Counted from the stretch's first letter, positions 41,006 to 55,197 are shown. The stretch is 64,000 bases of DNA from an uncultured Roseateles sp. (GCF_963422335.1 NZ_OY729424.1:1674001-1738000), one strand, 5' to 3'. Translations and numbers: made by a program. Notes: generated from the sequence alone by a model not told the origin.

Positions 41006-41019
41006 CTGAGGCTCACCTC

Positions 41020-41105
41020 GGAGGGGTGCCCGAGTGGCTAAAGGGGGCAGACTGTAAATCTGTTGGCTTACGCCTACGCTGGTTCGAATCCAGCCTCCTC
41101 CACCA
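41020..41105 (+). tRNA. tRNA-Tyr (GTA)
   Basis: 86 bases including an encoded CCA. The acceptor GGAGGGG pairs with CTCCTCC (one G-U); the anticodon loop reads CTGTAAA with anticodon GTA; the long variable arm is typical of class-II tRNA-Tyr; the T-loop is GGTTCGAATCC. It is first in the Tyr-Gly-Thr-tuf cluster conserved across proteobacteria. Confidence 0.96.
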
Positions 41106-41173
41106 AGGTGACCTAATAAAGAAAGAAGGGTTGTTGGCCAATAGATGGGCGGTCAATGGCGCTGTGCTCCCGG

Positions 41174-41247
41174 GCGGGAGTAGTTCAATGGTAGAACCTT
41201 AGCCTTCCAAGCTAATGACACGGGTTCGATTCCCGTTTCCCGCTCCA
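41174..41247 (+). tRNA. tRNA-Gly (TCC)
   Basis: 74 bases with encoded CCA. The acceptor GCGGGAG pairs with TTCCCGC (one G-U); the anticodon loop CTTCCAA gives TCC, reading GGA and GGG glycine codons; the T-arm is GGGTTCGATTCCC. It is the second tRNA of the cluster. Confidence 0.96.
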
Positions 41248-41319
41248 TACGGAGTGGGTTTGGAAGGTGGAAGCATCGATAGCGGTTTGAGGTCTTGTTG
41301 AGTTCAAACCAGTGTCGAT

Positions 41320-41394
<75 letters not shown>

Positions 41395-41449
41395 CCTCTT
41401 TTCTCATTTCTTCGTAGCAAGGTCGGACTGACCGCCGGGAGCAAGCAAC

Positions 41450-42640
<1,191 letters not shown>

Positions 42641-42657
42641 TAATCGAATTTGGCAGC

Positions 42658-42733
42658 AGGGGCGTAGCTCAATTGGCAGAGCGCTGGTCTCCAAAACCAG
42701 AGGTTGGGGGTTCGAGGCCCTCCGCCCCTGCCA
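42658..42733 (+). tRNA. tRNA-Trp (CCA)
   Basis: 76 bases with encoded CCA. The acceptor AGGGGCG pairs with CGCCCCT; the anticodon loop CTCCAAA gives CCA; the discriminator is G. It lies 17 bases after the tuf stop and is probably cut from the same transcript. It is the tRNA whose charging would be sensed by the trp leader at 22140. Confidence 0.97.
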
Positions 42734-42760
42734 ACACCAGAAGCTGATTCGCTGGTGTTG
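42732..42760 (+). promoter_or_regulatory. Hairpin at the 3' end of tRNA-Trp
   Basis: CAACACCAG (42732-42740) and CTGGTGTTG (42752-42760) form a perfect 9-base-pair stem with an 11-base loop. The left arm begins in the CCA of tRNA-Trp. It may help tRNA 3' processing or form part of the termination region. Confidence 0.45.
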
Positions 42761-42792
42761 ACGAGCCAAAACAAAGCAGCCCGCGGGGGTCA

Positions 42793-42809
42793 AAAGCCCG
42801 GCGGGCTTT
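42793..42809 (+). terminator. Terminator-like hairpin before secE
   Basis: AAAGCCC (42793-42799) pairs with GGGCTTT (42803-42809) around GGC, followed by GCTGCT rather than a clean T run. It can end the tRNA-tuf transcript ahead of the secE-nusG unit. The wide stem CAAAG/CTTTG around it may add stability. Confidence 0.5.
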
Positions 42810-42879
42810 GCTGCTGGTGGGTATGCAAGATTGAAGCGGGGCTGACGCAAGGCCGGCCCGGCATGGAAGCAAAGAAACG

Positions 42880-43263
42880 ATGAGTAATTCCCAAGTCGAG
42901 ACAGTCAGCACGTCTGCCGACAAGGCGCGCGTTGCTGGCGCCATTGCGTTGGTGGTGGCTGCGCTGTTCGCGTTCTATGCGCTGAGCAAGCAGGGCCCGA
43001 TCGCGCAATGGGGCGCTCTGCTGGTCTTGCTGGCAGCGGCGGCCGGCGCCTTTCTGACTTCCGAATGGGGCAAGGCGCTGATTGCCTATGGTCATGAGTC
43101 CACCCGCGAAGTGCGCAAGGTGGTCTGGCCCAGCCGCAAGGAAGCGATGCAGATGACGGGCTATGTGTTTGCCTTCGTGTTTGTGATGGCCTTGTTTCTG
43201 TGGTTGACCGACAAGACCTTGGAATGGGCCATTTTTGACCTGATCCTGGGCTGGCGCCGCTAA
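42880..43263 (+). CDS. secE: Protein translocase subunit SecE
   Basis: Inner-membrane subunit that clamps SecY in the protein-export channel. 127 residues with three membrane helices (the long enterobacterial type). The conserved amphipathic segment 'ESTREVRKVVWPSRKEAMQM' precedes the last helix, whose core is 'FAFVFVMALFLWL'. It is 26 bases upstream of nusG, the conserved partner. Confidence 0.95.
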   Translation: MSNSQVETVSTSADKARVAGAIALVVAALFAFYALSKQGPIAQWGALLVLLAAAAGAFLTSEWGKALIAYGHESTREVRKVVWPSRKEAMQMTGYVFAFVFVMALFLWLTDKTLEWAIFDLILGWRR

Positions 43264-43289
43264 CAGCCGGATAAGGCTAAGGAAAACGA

Positions 43290-43865
43290 ATGAGCGAACA
43301 GCAAGCAGCAGCAAGCCCGGAAGCGGTTGGCCCGGCCAAGCGTTGGTATGTGGTGCACGCCTATTCCGGCATGGAAAAGGCCGTTGAGCGCAATCTGCGC
43401 GAGCGCATCGACCGCGCCGGCATGCAAGACAAGTTCGGCCGCATCCTGGTACCCACCGAAGAAGTCGTCGAGCTGAAGAACGGCAAGAAGGCCGTCACCG
43501 AGCGCCGTTTCTTCCCTGGCTATGTGCTGGTGGAAATGGCCATGGAAGACGACACCTGGCACTTGGTCAAGCACACCTCCAAGGTGACCGGCTTTGTGGG
43601 TGGCGCGAAGAACCGCCCCTCGCCGATCTCGGAAGCCGAGGTGATGAAGATCGTCAACCAGATGCAGGAAGGCATCGAGAAGCCCCGGCCCAAGGTCGAG
43701 TGGGTGGTGGGCGAGCTGGTGCGTGTCAAGGAAGGTCCGTTCACCGACTTCAACGGCGCGATCGAGGAAGTCAATTACGACAAGTCCAAGGTGCGCGTCT
43801 CGGTCACGATTTTCGGCCGCGCCACACCGGTGGAGCTGGACTTCTCGCAGGTCGAGAAGGTTTAA
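43290..43865 (+). CDS. nusG: Transcription termination/antitermination factor NusG
   Basis: Binds RNA polymerase, reduces pausing and links it to Rho or to ribosomes. 191 residues. The NGN domain begins 'KRWYVVHAYSGMEKAVERNL', and the KOW domain begins 'GELVRVKEGPFTDFNGAIEE' near residue 138. A short Gln/Ala-rich N-terminal extension precedes the NGN domain. It is followed by the ribosomal protein leader and rplK. Confidence 0.97.
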   Translation: MSEQQAAASPEAVGPAKRWYVVHAYSGMEKAVERNLRERIDRAGMQDKFGRILVPTEEVVELKNGKKAVTERRFFPGYVLVEMAMEDDTWHLVKHTSKVTGFVGGAKNRPSPISEAEVMKIVNQMQEGIEKPRPKVEWVVGELVRVKEGPFTDFNGAIEEVNYDKSKVRVSVTIFGRATPVELDFSQVEKV

Positions 43866-44038
43866 GCCGCCAAGAGCTATGGGCCTGACAGGGCCCGCTG
43901 GTGCTTTCGGGTGCCGGCATCCTGTCCGTAGCCAGCCCGCGACGAGACGCGGGCAAGAGGAGCGAGGGTAACCAATCCCTTGCGTTAGCACTCAAGGATC
44001 GCAGCCCTCAGGGCTGTCGGTTCTTACTGGAGAAATAA
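43866..44038 (+). promoter_or_regulatory. rplK-rplA leader region
   Basis: 173 bases between nusG and rplK with at least two hairpins: GGGCC/GGCCC at 43881-43896 and CAGCCC/GGGCTG at 44002-44016, the latter 22 bases before the rplK start. In E. coli, protein L1 represses the L11-L1 mRNA through a site in this position. The same role here is inferred from position, not from a matched motif. Confidence 0.4.
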
Positions 44039-44470
44039 ATGGCAAAGAAGATTGTCGGCTTTATCAAGCTGCAAGTTGCTGCCGGCAAGGCGAACCCTTC
44101 GCCCCCGGTCGGTCCCGCGCTGGGTCAGCGTGGCCTGAACATCATGGAGTTCTGCAAGGCGTTCAACGCCCAGACCCAAGGCTTCGAGCCGGGTATGAAG
44201 CTGCCGGTGGTCATCACCGCCTTTGCAGACAAGAGCTTCACCTTCGTCATCAAGTCGCCCCCGGCGACCGCGCTGATCAAGAAGGCCGCCAAGATCGACA
44301 AGGGTTCGGCCAAGCCTCACCTGGAAAAGGTGGGCAAGGTGACCCGTGCTCAGCTGGAAGAAATCGCCACGACCAAGATGAAGGATCTGACGGCCGCCGA
44401 CATGGACGCCGCCGTTCGCACCATCGCTGGTTCCGCCCGTTCGATGGGCATTTTGGTGGAGGGTGTCTGA
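44039..44470 (+). CDS. rplK: 50S ribosomal protein L11
   Basis: 143 residues. The N-terminal 'VGFIKLQVAAGKANPSPPVG' and 'ALGQRGLNIMEFCKAFN' include the thiostrepton/GTPase-centre loop; the C-terminal rRNA-binding domain ends 'GSARSMGILVEGV'. It binds the 1067 region of 23S rRNA and supports RelA sensing. It begins after a GGAG site and lies 1 base before rplA. Confidence 0.98.
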   Translation: MAKKIVGFIKLQVAAGKANPSPPVGPALGQRGLNIMEFCKAFNAQTQGFEPGMKLPVVITAFADKSFTFVIKSPPATALIKKAAKIDKGSAKPHLEKVGKVTRAQLEEIATTKMKDLTAADMDAAVRTIAGSARSMGILVEGV

Positions 44471-44471
44471 C

Positions 44472-45167
44472 ATGGCAAAGCTGACTAAGCGTCAAAAGGC
44501 CTTGCAAGGCAAGGTCGAGTCCACCAAGCTGTATCCCCTGGGCGACGCCCTGGTGTTGATCAAAGAGTGCGCCACCGCCAAGTTCGATGAGTCCATCGAC
44601 GTGGCCGTGCAACTCGGCATCGACCCGAAGAAGTCGGACCAGGTCGTTCGCGGTGCTGTCGTGCTGCCTCACGGCACCGGCAAGACCAAGCGCGTGGCCG
44701 TGTTCGCCCAAGGTGCCAAGGCTGAAGAAGCCAAGGCCGCCGGCGCCGACGTGGTCGGCATGGAAGATCTGGCCGAGCGCATCAAGGCTGGCGACATGCC
44801 TTTCGACATCGTCATTGCGTCCCCGGACACGATGCGTATCGTCGGTACCCTGGGTCAGATCCTGGGCCCGCGCGGCCTGATGCCCAACCCCAAGGTTGGC
44901 ACGGTGACTCCGGACGTGGCCACGGCAGTGAAGAACGCCAAGGCCGGTCAGGTGCAATACCGCGTCGACAAGGGCGGCATCATCCACTCGACCATCGGCC
45001 GTCGTTCGTTCGACAACGAGCATCTGCAGAACAATCTGCGCGCGCTGATCGAAGCACTGAACAAGTCCAAGCCGGCCACCAGCAAGGGTATCTACCTGCG
45101 CAAGGTGGCGGTCTCTTCCACGATGGGCCTGGGCGCTCGCGTGGATCTGGCCAGCATCAACGGCTGA
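44472..45167 (+). CDS. rplA: 50S ribosomal protein L1
   Basis: 231 residues, L1-stalk protein that helps release deacylated tRNA; it also binds its own mRNA in many bacteria. Signatures are 'VDVAVQLGIDPKKSDQVVRG', 'LGPRGLMPNPKVGTVT' and 'VQYRVDKGGIIHSTIG'. ATG 44472 is preferred over GTG 44463, which lies inside the rplK stop region. Confidence 0.98.
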   Translation: MAKLTKRQKALQGKVESTKLYPLGDALVLIKECATAKFDESIDVAVQLGIDPKKSDQVVRGAVVLPHGTGKTKRVAVFAQGAKAEEAKAAGADVVGMEDLAERIKAGDMPFDIVIASPDTMRIVGTLGQILGPRGLMPNPKVGTVTPDVATAVKNAKAGQVQYRVDKGGIIHSTIGRRSFDNEHLQNNLRALIEALNKSKPATSKGIYLRKVAVSSTMGLGARVDLASING

Positions 45168-45471
45168 TATTGAATTGCGGTGCCGCGCGAAGTCTGGCGC
45201 GGTGCTTGGAGATTTGGTGGGGCGTGGCAAGCAATTGCTGCGCGTCATCCAAGACCGTTGGTGTGAAGCCGCTCAGCTGTATCGAGAGGTTTTGCTTAAT
45301 CGAGGGGTTCGCCCCGCAACCAACGCAGATGGCGGTCCCGCTGTAAAGAATTTGGGTTTTGGGTGCTCTTCAGGAGTGCGGCAAGGCCCGGGTTTCTGCA
45401 CAGAAGGTCGCTGAACCCGGTGTGCCCGGAGTGCGCAAGCGCGAAGGGCACGTAATTGTGAGGAGTAGACC
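45168..45471 (+). promoter_or_regulatory. L10 leader region ahead of rplJ
   Basis: 304 bases with no gene between rplA and rplJ. In proteobacteria this place holds the promoter of rplJL-rpoBC and the leader RNA bound by the L10(L12)4 complex. Complementary segments (GGGTTTCTGC region and AACCCGG region near 45390-45420) and the GAGGAG ribosome site just before TTG 45472 are visible. I cannot fold it fully by eye, so the call rests mainly on position. Confidence 0.55.
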
Positions 45472-45999
45472 TTGAGTCTTAATCGCAACGAGAAAGCAGC
45501 CGTAGTCGCGGATGTGGCAGCCCAAGTGGCCAAGTCGCAGACCCTGACGCTGGCCGAGTACCGTGGCCTCACCGTTACGCATTTGAACAAGCTGCGCGTC
45601 GAAGCGCGTGCCAAGGGTGTCTATCTTCACGTGCTGAAGAACACCCTGGCCCGTCGCGCCGTCGCCGGTACCCCGTTCGAGTGCGTCGCGGAGAGCATGG
45701 TCGGCCCGCTGATCTATGGTTTTTCTGAAGACGCTGTCGCCTCGGCAAAAGTCATTTCCGACTTCGCCAAGGGCAACGACAAGCTGATCATCAAGGCAGG
45801 TGCTTTTGCTGGCAAGGCGCTCGACGCCAACGGCATCAAGGCACTGGCTTCCATCCCGAGCAAAGAAGTGCTGCTGTCCCAGTTCCTGGGCCTGCTGCAG
45901 TCGCCGATCTCGCGCACCGCGCGCGTGCTGGCAGCTCTGGCCGAGAAGCGTGGCGAAGGTGCACCGGCCGCTGCGGCCGAAGAACCCGTCGCCGCTTGA
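45472..45999 (+). CDS. rplJ: 50S ribosomal protein L10
   Basis: 175 residues; it forms the base of the ribosomal stalk and binds L7/L12 dimers through its C-terminal helix. It begins 'SLNRNEKAAVVADVAAQVAK' with TTG 45472 as start, preceded by GAGGAG. 'EYRGLTVTHLNKLRVEARAK' is the rRNA-binding face. The C-terminus is an acidic Ala-rich tail 'APAAAAEEPVAA'. Confidence 0.97.
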   Translation: MSLNRNEKAAVVADVAAQVAKSQTLTLAEYRGLTVTHLNKLRVEARAKGVYLHVLKNTLARRAVAGTPFECVAESMVGPLIYGFSEDAVASAKVISDFAKGNDKLIIKAGAFAGKALDANGIKALASIPSKEVLLSQFLGLLQSPISRTARVLAALAEKRGEGAPAAAAEEPVAA

Positions 46000-46044
46000 T
46001 CCACACGATCAGTACAAGCAACTACCCATATTTAGGAACCCAAA

Positions 46045-46422
46045 ATGGCATTCGATAAAGACGCATTCTTGACCGCCCTGGACAGCATGACTGTTCTGGA
46101 ACTCAACGACCTGGTCAAGGCAATTGAAGAGAAGTTCGGCGTGTCCGCTGCAGCCATGGCTGCTCCGGCCGGCGCTGGTGGTGGTGCCGCTGCTGCCGCA
46201 GTGGAAGAGAAGACCGAATTCAACGTCGTGCTGCTCGAAGCCGGCGCGAACAAGGTCTCCGTCATCAAGGCCGTGCGCGAACTGACGGGCCTCGGCCTGA
46301 AGGAAGCCAAGGACCTGGTCGACGGCGCTCCGAAGAACGTGAAGGAAGCTGTTGCCAAGGCCGACGCCGACGCAGCTCTGAAGAAGCTGGTGGAAGCCGG
46401 CGCGAAGGCTGAAATCAAGTAA
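46045..46422 (+). CDS. rplL: 50S ribosomal protein L7/L12
   Basis: 125 residues, the multicopy stalk protein that recruits translation factors. It has an N-terminal dimer domain 'LTALDSMTVLELNDLVKAIE', an Ala/Gly hinge near residue 45, and the C-terminal factor-binding domain 'KVSVIKAVRELTGLGLKEAK' with 'LVDGAPKNVKEAV'. It lies 45 bases after rplJ. Codon use is strongly biased, as for highly expressed genes. Confidence 0.98.
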   Translation: MAFDKDAFLTALDSMTVLELNDLVKAIEEKFGVSAAAMAAPAGAGGGAAAAAVEEKTEFNVVLLEAGANKVSVIKAVRELTGLGLKEAKDLVDGAPKNVKEAVAKADADAALKKLVEAGAKAEIK

Positions 46423-46429
46423 GTCTTGC

Positions 46430-46475
46430 GGGACAGACCTGCCGACGCGCCGAAGGCGCCCGGCTGCTCTGTCCC
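46430..46475 (+). promoter_or_regulatory. rplL-rpoB intercistronic hairpin 1
   Basis: GGGACAGA (46430-46437) pairs with TCTGTCCC (46468-46475); inside, GCCG/CGGC and GCGCC-GAA-GGCGC extend the structure. It stands 7 bases past the rplL stop. In E. coli this gap holds an attenuator and an RNase III site that lower rpoBC relative to ribosomal proteins; an equal role is inferred. Confidence 0.6.
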
Positions 46476-46504
46476 CAACTGACTAGAGGATTTCGAATTC
46501 GGAA

Positions 46505-46550
46505 GGGACAGTTCTAGCCGCCGATAAAAAGGCCAAGCCAGACCTGTCCC
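46505..46550 (+). promoter_or_regulatory. rplL-rpoB intercistronic hairpin 2
   Basis: GGGACAG (46505-46511) can pair with CTGTCCC (46544-46550) over a 32-base loop. The arms repeat those of hairpin 1, so arms of the two structures can also pair with each other, which would allow switching between folds. The rest of the gap to rpoB (to 46795) shows no gene. Confidence 0.45.
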
Positions 46551-46795
46551 CCCAGTATTTGTAATTTGCTGTAAAAGAGCCCACCTGCAAGCGCCCGTCA
46601 CCAAGACAGACGCTTGCAAGTGTTCTCTGATCCGACTGCAGAGAACGGGTTTGGTCGGGCCTCGGTGCAATGCCGGGGTTGTCCGCCAGCGGTTGGTAGT
46701 GGCCAACCACCAAGCGTCGAACGCAATGTTCGAAAAGCCAGTCGCCGACGAAGCTCGTCCCACGGCCAGGGATGGGCTCTCGACACGGAGTGTTT

Positions 46796-50917
<4,122 letters not shown>

Positions 50918-50928
50918 GGAGACGCTGC

Positions 50929-53900
50929 ATGAAGGGACTACTCGACCTTTTCAAGCAATTCACCCCTGATGAGCATTTCGATGCCATCAAGATCGGCCTG
51001 GCTTCTCCGGAGAAGATCCGCAGCTGGTCGTTCGGTGAAGTGAAGAAACCCGAGACCATCAACTACCGGACTTTCAAGCCCGAGCGTGATGGTCTGTTCT
51101 GCGCCAAGATTTTCGGTCCCATCAAGGACTACGAATGCCTGTGCGGCAAGTACAAGCGCCTCAAGCATCGCGGTGTGATCTGCGAGAAGTGCGGCGTTGA
51201 AGTCACGCAGACCAAGGTTCGCCGTGACCGCATGGGTCACATCGACCTAGCCGCGCCCTGCGCGCACATCTGGTTCCTGAAGTCCCTGCCTTCGCGCCTG
51301 GGCCTGGTGCTGGACATGACGCTGCGCGACATCGAGCGCGTGCTGTACTTTGAAGCGTATGTCGTCGTCGATCCCGGCATGACTCCGCTGAAGAAGTTCT
51401 CGATCATGAGCGAGGACGAGCACGACGCCAAGCGCGTGGAATTCGGCGACGAATTCATCGCGCTGATGGGCGCCGAGGGCATCAAGCACCTGCTCGAGGA
51501 CATGGACCTGGACGTTGAGATCGACAAGATCCGCAACGACCTGACCGGTTCCGAGCTGAAGATCAAGAAGAATTCCAAGCGCCTCAAGGTCATGGAAGCC
51601 TTCAAGAAGTCCGGCATCAAGCCGAACTGGATGATCATGGAAGTGCTGCCGGTGCTGCCGCCGGACCTGCGTCCGCTGGTGCCCCTGGATGGTGGCCGCT
51701 TCGCGACCTCCGACCTGAACGACCTGTATCGCCGCGTCATCAACCGCAACAACCGCCTGGCGCGTCTGTTGGAGTTGAAGGCCCCTGAGATCATCGTGCG
51801 CAACGAAAAGCGCATGCTGCAGGAAGCCGTTGACTCGCTGCTGGACAACGGCCGTCGCGGCAAGGCGATGACCGGTGCGAACAAGCGTGCCTTGAAGTCG
51901 CTGGCCGACATGATCAAGGGCAAGAGCGGTCGTTTCCGTCAGAACTTGCTGGGCAAGCGCGTCGACTACTCGGGCCGTTCGGTCATCGTGGTCGGCCCGA
52001 CGCTCAAGCTGCATCAGTGCGGCCTGCCCAAGCTGATGGCGCTGGAGCTGTTCAAGCCCTTCATCTTCTCGCGCCTCGAAGCGATGGGCATTGCCACGAC
52101 CATCAAGGCCGCGAAGAAGGAAGTCGAGTCCGGCACGCCGGTGGTCTGGGACATTCTTGAAGAAGTCATCAAGGAACACCCGGTGATGCTGAACCGTGCG
52201 CCCACGCTGCACCGTTTGGGCATCCAGGCCTTCGAGCCGGTGTTGATCGAAGGCAAGGCGATCCAGCTGCATCCGCTGGTTTGCGCCGCCTTCAACGCCG
52301 ACTTCGACGGTGACCAGATGGCCGTTCACGTGCCGCTGTCGATCGAAGCGCAGATGGAAGCCCGCACCTTGATGCTGGCCTCCAACAACGTGCTGTTCCC
52401 GGCCAACGGCGAACCGTCGATCGTGCCGTCGCAAGACGTGGTGCTGGGCCTGTACTACGCCACCCGTGACCGCATCAACGGCAAGGGCGAGGGCATGATC
52501 TTCTCCGACGTGCAAGAGGTGCAGCGCGCCTTGGACCACGGCGTGGTCGAAGTGGCCGCAAAGATCAATGTGCGTTTGACCGAGTACACCAAGAACAAGG
52601 AAACGGGCGAGTGGATCCCCGAGACCAAGTTGGTGGAAACCTCGGTCGGCCGTGCCTTGCTGTCCGAAATTCTTCCCAAGGGCCTGCCGTTCAGCAATAT
52701 GAACAAGGCGCTGAAGAAGAAGGAAATCTCGCGCCTGATCAACACCTCGTTCCGCAAGTGCGGCCTGAAGGAAACGGTGGTCTTTGCCGACAAGCTGCTG
52801 CAGTCGGGCTTCCGCCTGGCCACGCGCGCCGGTATCTCGATCGCCGTGGACGACATGCTGGTGCCCAAGGAGAAGCCCGCCCTGATCGAGCGCGCCGAAA
52901 AGGAAGTCAAGGAAATCGAGCAGCAGTACGTCTCGGGCCTGGTGACCGCCGGCGAACGCTACAACAAGGTGGTCGACATCTGGGGCAAGACCGGCGACGA
53001 AGTCGGCAAGGTCATGATGGCCCAGCTGTCCAAGCAGAAGACGGTTGACCGTCACGGCAAGGAAGTGGACCAGGAGTCCTTCAACTCGATCTACATGATG
53101 GCCGACTCGGGCGCTCGCGGTTCCGCCGCGCAGATCCGTCAGCTGGCCGGCATGCGGGGTCTGATGGCCAAGCCTGACGGCTCCATCATCGAGACCCCGA
53201 TCACGGCGAACTTCCGTGAAGGTCTGAACGTGTTGCAGTACTTCATCTCCACCCACGGTGCTCGTAAGGGCCTGGCGGATACGGCGCTGAAGACGGCGAA
53301 CTCGGGCTACCTGACGCGTCGTCTGGTGGACGTGACCCAAGACTTGGTCGTGACCGAAGGCGATTGCGGCACCGACAACGGCATCAATATGCGTGCCCTG
53401 GTCGAGGGCGGTGAAGTCATCGAGAGCTTGCGTGACCGCATCCTGGGCCGCGTGCCCGCGACCGACATCCTGCATCCCGAGAACCAGCAGCTGCTGTGGA
53501 CGGCGGGCAATATCCTGGACGAAGACGCCATGGATATGCTCGAAGCCGCAGGCGTTGACGAAGTCAAGGCCCGTACGCCGCTGACCTGCGCCACGCGCTT
53601 CGGCCTGTGCGCCAAGTGCTATGGCCGCGACCTGGGCCGCGGTGGCCAGGTCAATATCGGCGAAGCGGTGGGCGTGATTGCCGCGCAGTCGATCGGTGAG
53701 CCGGGTACCCAGCTGACCATGCGTACCTTCCACATCGGTGGTGCGGCGTCGCGTGCGGCGGTGGCTTCCAGCGTGGATGCCAAGTCGGACGGCCTGATCG
53801 GCTTCAACCCGACGATGCGCTACGTGACCAATGGCAAGGGCGACCTGGTGGTGATTTCCCGTTCCGGCGAAATCATCATCTCCGACCCGCACGGCCGTGA

Positions 53901-55146
53901 GCGTGAGCGTCACAAGGTGCCTTATGGCGCCATCCTGAGCATCAAGGCGGACCAGGCCATCAAGGCTGGCACCATCCTGGCCAATTGGGATCCGCTGACG
54001 CGCCCGATCATCACCGAGTTTGCCGGCAAGGCCCGTTTCGAGAACGTCGAAGAAGGCGTGACCGTGGCCAAGCAGGTGGACGAAGTGACCGGTCTGTCGA
54101 CCCTGGTCGTGATCGATCCGAAGCGTCGTGGCTCCACCAAGGTGGTGCGCCCGCAGGTCAAGCTGCTGGACGCCGCCGGCCAGGAAGTCAAGATCCCCGG
54201 CACCGATCACTCGGTGACGATAGGCTTCCAGGTTGGTTCGCTGATCCAGATCCGCGACGGTCAGGACCTGTTCCCCGGTGAAGTGCTGGCACGTATCCCG
54301 GTTGAAGGCCAGAAGACGCGAGACATCACCGGCGGTCTGCCGCGTGTGGCCGAGCTGTTCGAAGCCCGTACGCCCAAGGACAAGGGCGTGCTGGCCGAGC
54401 AGACCGGTACGATCTCCTTCGGCAAGGAAACCAAGGGCAAGACGCGTCTGCAGATCACCGATCACGAAGGCAACGTCTACGAAGAGCTGGTGCCCAAGGA
54501 AAAGAACATCCTGGTGCACGAAGGCCAGGTGGTCAACAAGGGTGAGTCCGTCGTCGACGGCCCGGCCGATCCGCAGGACATCCTGCGTCTGCTGGGTATC
54601 GAGGAACTGGCCCGCTACATCGTCGACGAAGTGCAGGACGTCTACCGTCTGCAGGGCGTGAAGATCAACGACAAGCACATCGAAGTGATTGTTCGTCAGA
54701 TGCTGCGCCGTGTGCAGATCGCCAACGTCGGTGATTCGACCTACATCTCGGGCGAGCAAGTCGAGCGCTCCGAGCTGCTGGACACGAATGACCGCCTGCG
54801 CGCCGAAGGCAAGATGACGGTGACCTATCTGGACCTGCTGCTGGGTATCACCAAGGCCTCGCTGTCGACCGACTCGTTCATCTCCGCGGCTTCCTTCCAG
54901 GAAACCACCCGCGTGCTGACCGAAGCGGCCATCATGGGCAAGCGCGATGAGCTGCGCGGCCTGAAGGAAAACGTCATCGTCGGCCGCCTGATTCCCGCAG
55001 GTACCGGCATGGCCTTCCACGATGCTCGCAAGGCCAAGGAAGCGATGGACGACGCCGAGCGTCGTTCGATCGCCCAGCAGGAAGCCGAGGAATTGGCTTC
55101 CGCCCAGCTGGCCAGCATGGACGCTGCCGGCGACGGCGAATCCTGA
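50929..55146 (+). CDS. rpoC: DNA-directed RNA polymerase subunit beta-prime
   Basis: 1405 residues. The N-terminal zinc ribbon carries Cys residues in 'YECLCGKYKRLKHRG' and 'ICEKCGVEV'. The catalytic Mg site is 'FNADFDGDQMAVHVPLS'. The second zinc site is formed by Cys residues around 'TPLTCATRFGLCAKCYGRDL'. The trigger-loop region lies near 'EPGTQLTMRTFHIGGAAS'. It ends with an acidic/Ala tail. A strong terminator lies 27 bases past the stop. Confidence 0.99.
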   Translation: MKGLLDLFKQFTPDEHFDAIKIGLASPEKIRSWSFGEVKKPETINYRTFKPERDGLFCAKIFGPIKDYECLCGKYKRLKHRGVICEKCGVEVTQTKVRRDRMGHIDLAAPCAHIWFLKSLPSRLGLVLDMTLRDIERVLYFEAYVVVDPGMTPLKKFSIMSEDEHDAKRVEFGDEFIALMGAEGIKHLLEDMDLDVEIDKIRNDLTGSELKIKKNSKRLKVMEAFKKSGIKPNWMIMEVLPVLPPDLRPLVPLDGGRFATSDLNDLYRRVINRNNRLARLLELKAPEIIVRNEKRMLQEAVDSLLDNGRRGKAMTGANKRALKSLADMIKGKSGRFRQNLLGKRVDYSGRSVIVVGPTLKLHQCGLPKLMALELFKPFIFSRLEAMGIATTIKAAKKEVESGTPVVWDILEEVIKEHPVMLNRAPTLHRLGIQAFEPVLIEGKAIQLHPLVCAAFNADFDGDQMAVHVPLSIEAQMEARTLMLASNNVLFPANGEPSIVPSQDVVLGLYYATRDRINGKGEGMIFSDVQEVQRALDHGVVEVAAKINVRLTEYTKNKETGEWIPETKLVETSVGRALLSEILPKGLPFSNMNKALKKKEISRLINTSFRKCGLKETVVFADKLLQSGFRLATRAGISIAVDDMLVPKEKPALIERAEKEVKEIEQQYVSGLVTAGERYNKVVDIWGKTGDEVGKVMMAQLSKQKTVDRHGKEVDQESFNSIYMMADSGARGSAAQIRQLAGMRGLMAKPDGSIIETPITANFREGLNVLQYFISTHGARKGLADTALKTANSGYLTRRLVDVTQDLVVTEGDCGTDNGINMRALVEGGEVIESLRDRILGRVPATDILHPENQQLLWTAGNILDEDAMDMLEAAGVDEVKARTPLTCATRFGLCAKCYGRDLGRGGQVNIGEAVGVIAAQSIGEPGTQLTMRTFHIGGAASRAAVASSVDAKSDGLIGFNPTMRYVTNGKGDLVVISRSGEIIISDPHGRERERHKVPYGAILSIKADQAIKAGTILANWDPLTRPIITEFAGKARFENVEEGVTVAKQVDEVTGLSTLVVIDPKRRGSTKVVRPQVKLLDAAGQEVKIPGTDHSVTIGFQVGSLIQIRDGQDLFPGEVLARIPVEGQKTRDITGGLPRVAELFEARTPKDKGVLAEQTGTISFGKETKGKTRLQITDHEGNVYEELVPKEKNILVHEGQVVNKGESVVDGPADPQDILRLLGIEELARYIVDEVQDVYRLQGVKINDKHIEVIVRQMLRRVQIANVGDSTYISGEQVERSELLDTNDRLRAEGKMTVTYLDLLLGITKASLSTDSFISAASFQETTRVLTEAAIMGKRDELRGLKENVIVGRLIPAGTGMAFHDARKAKEAMDDAERRSIAQQEAEELASAQLASMDAAGDGES

Positions 55147-55173
55147 ATCACTGCTTCACAGCAATGACCGAAA

Positions 55174-55197
55174 GGCTGCCTCCGGGCAGCCTTTTTT
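55174..55197 (+). terminator. Intrinsic terminator of rpoBC
   Basis: GGCTGCC (55174-55180) and GGCAGCC (55185-55191) form a 7-base-pair stem with a TCCG loop, followed by TTTTTT (55192-55197). It ends the rplJL-rpoBC unit and separates it from the str operon. Its last base touches the stop of the opposing PIN gene. Confidence 0.93.

Noticed and set aside
40562..41009. Short overlapping frames on both strands in the gap before tRNA-Tyr
   Set aside because: No ribosome site, Arg/Cys/Gly-rich composition typical of random high-GC sequence, mutual overlap, and no recognisable domain.
42757..42763. TTGACG as a -35 for secE
   Set aside because: The matching -10 position reads CCGCGG, and the sequence is part of the tRNA-Trp 3' hairpin.
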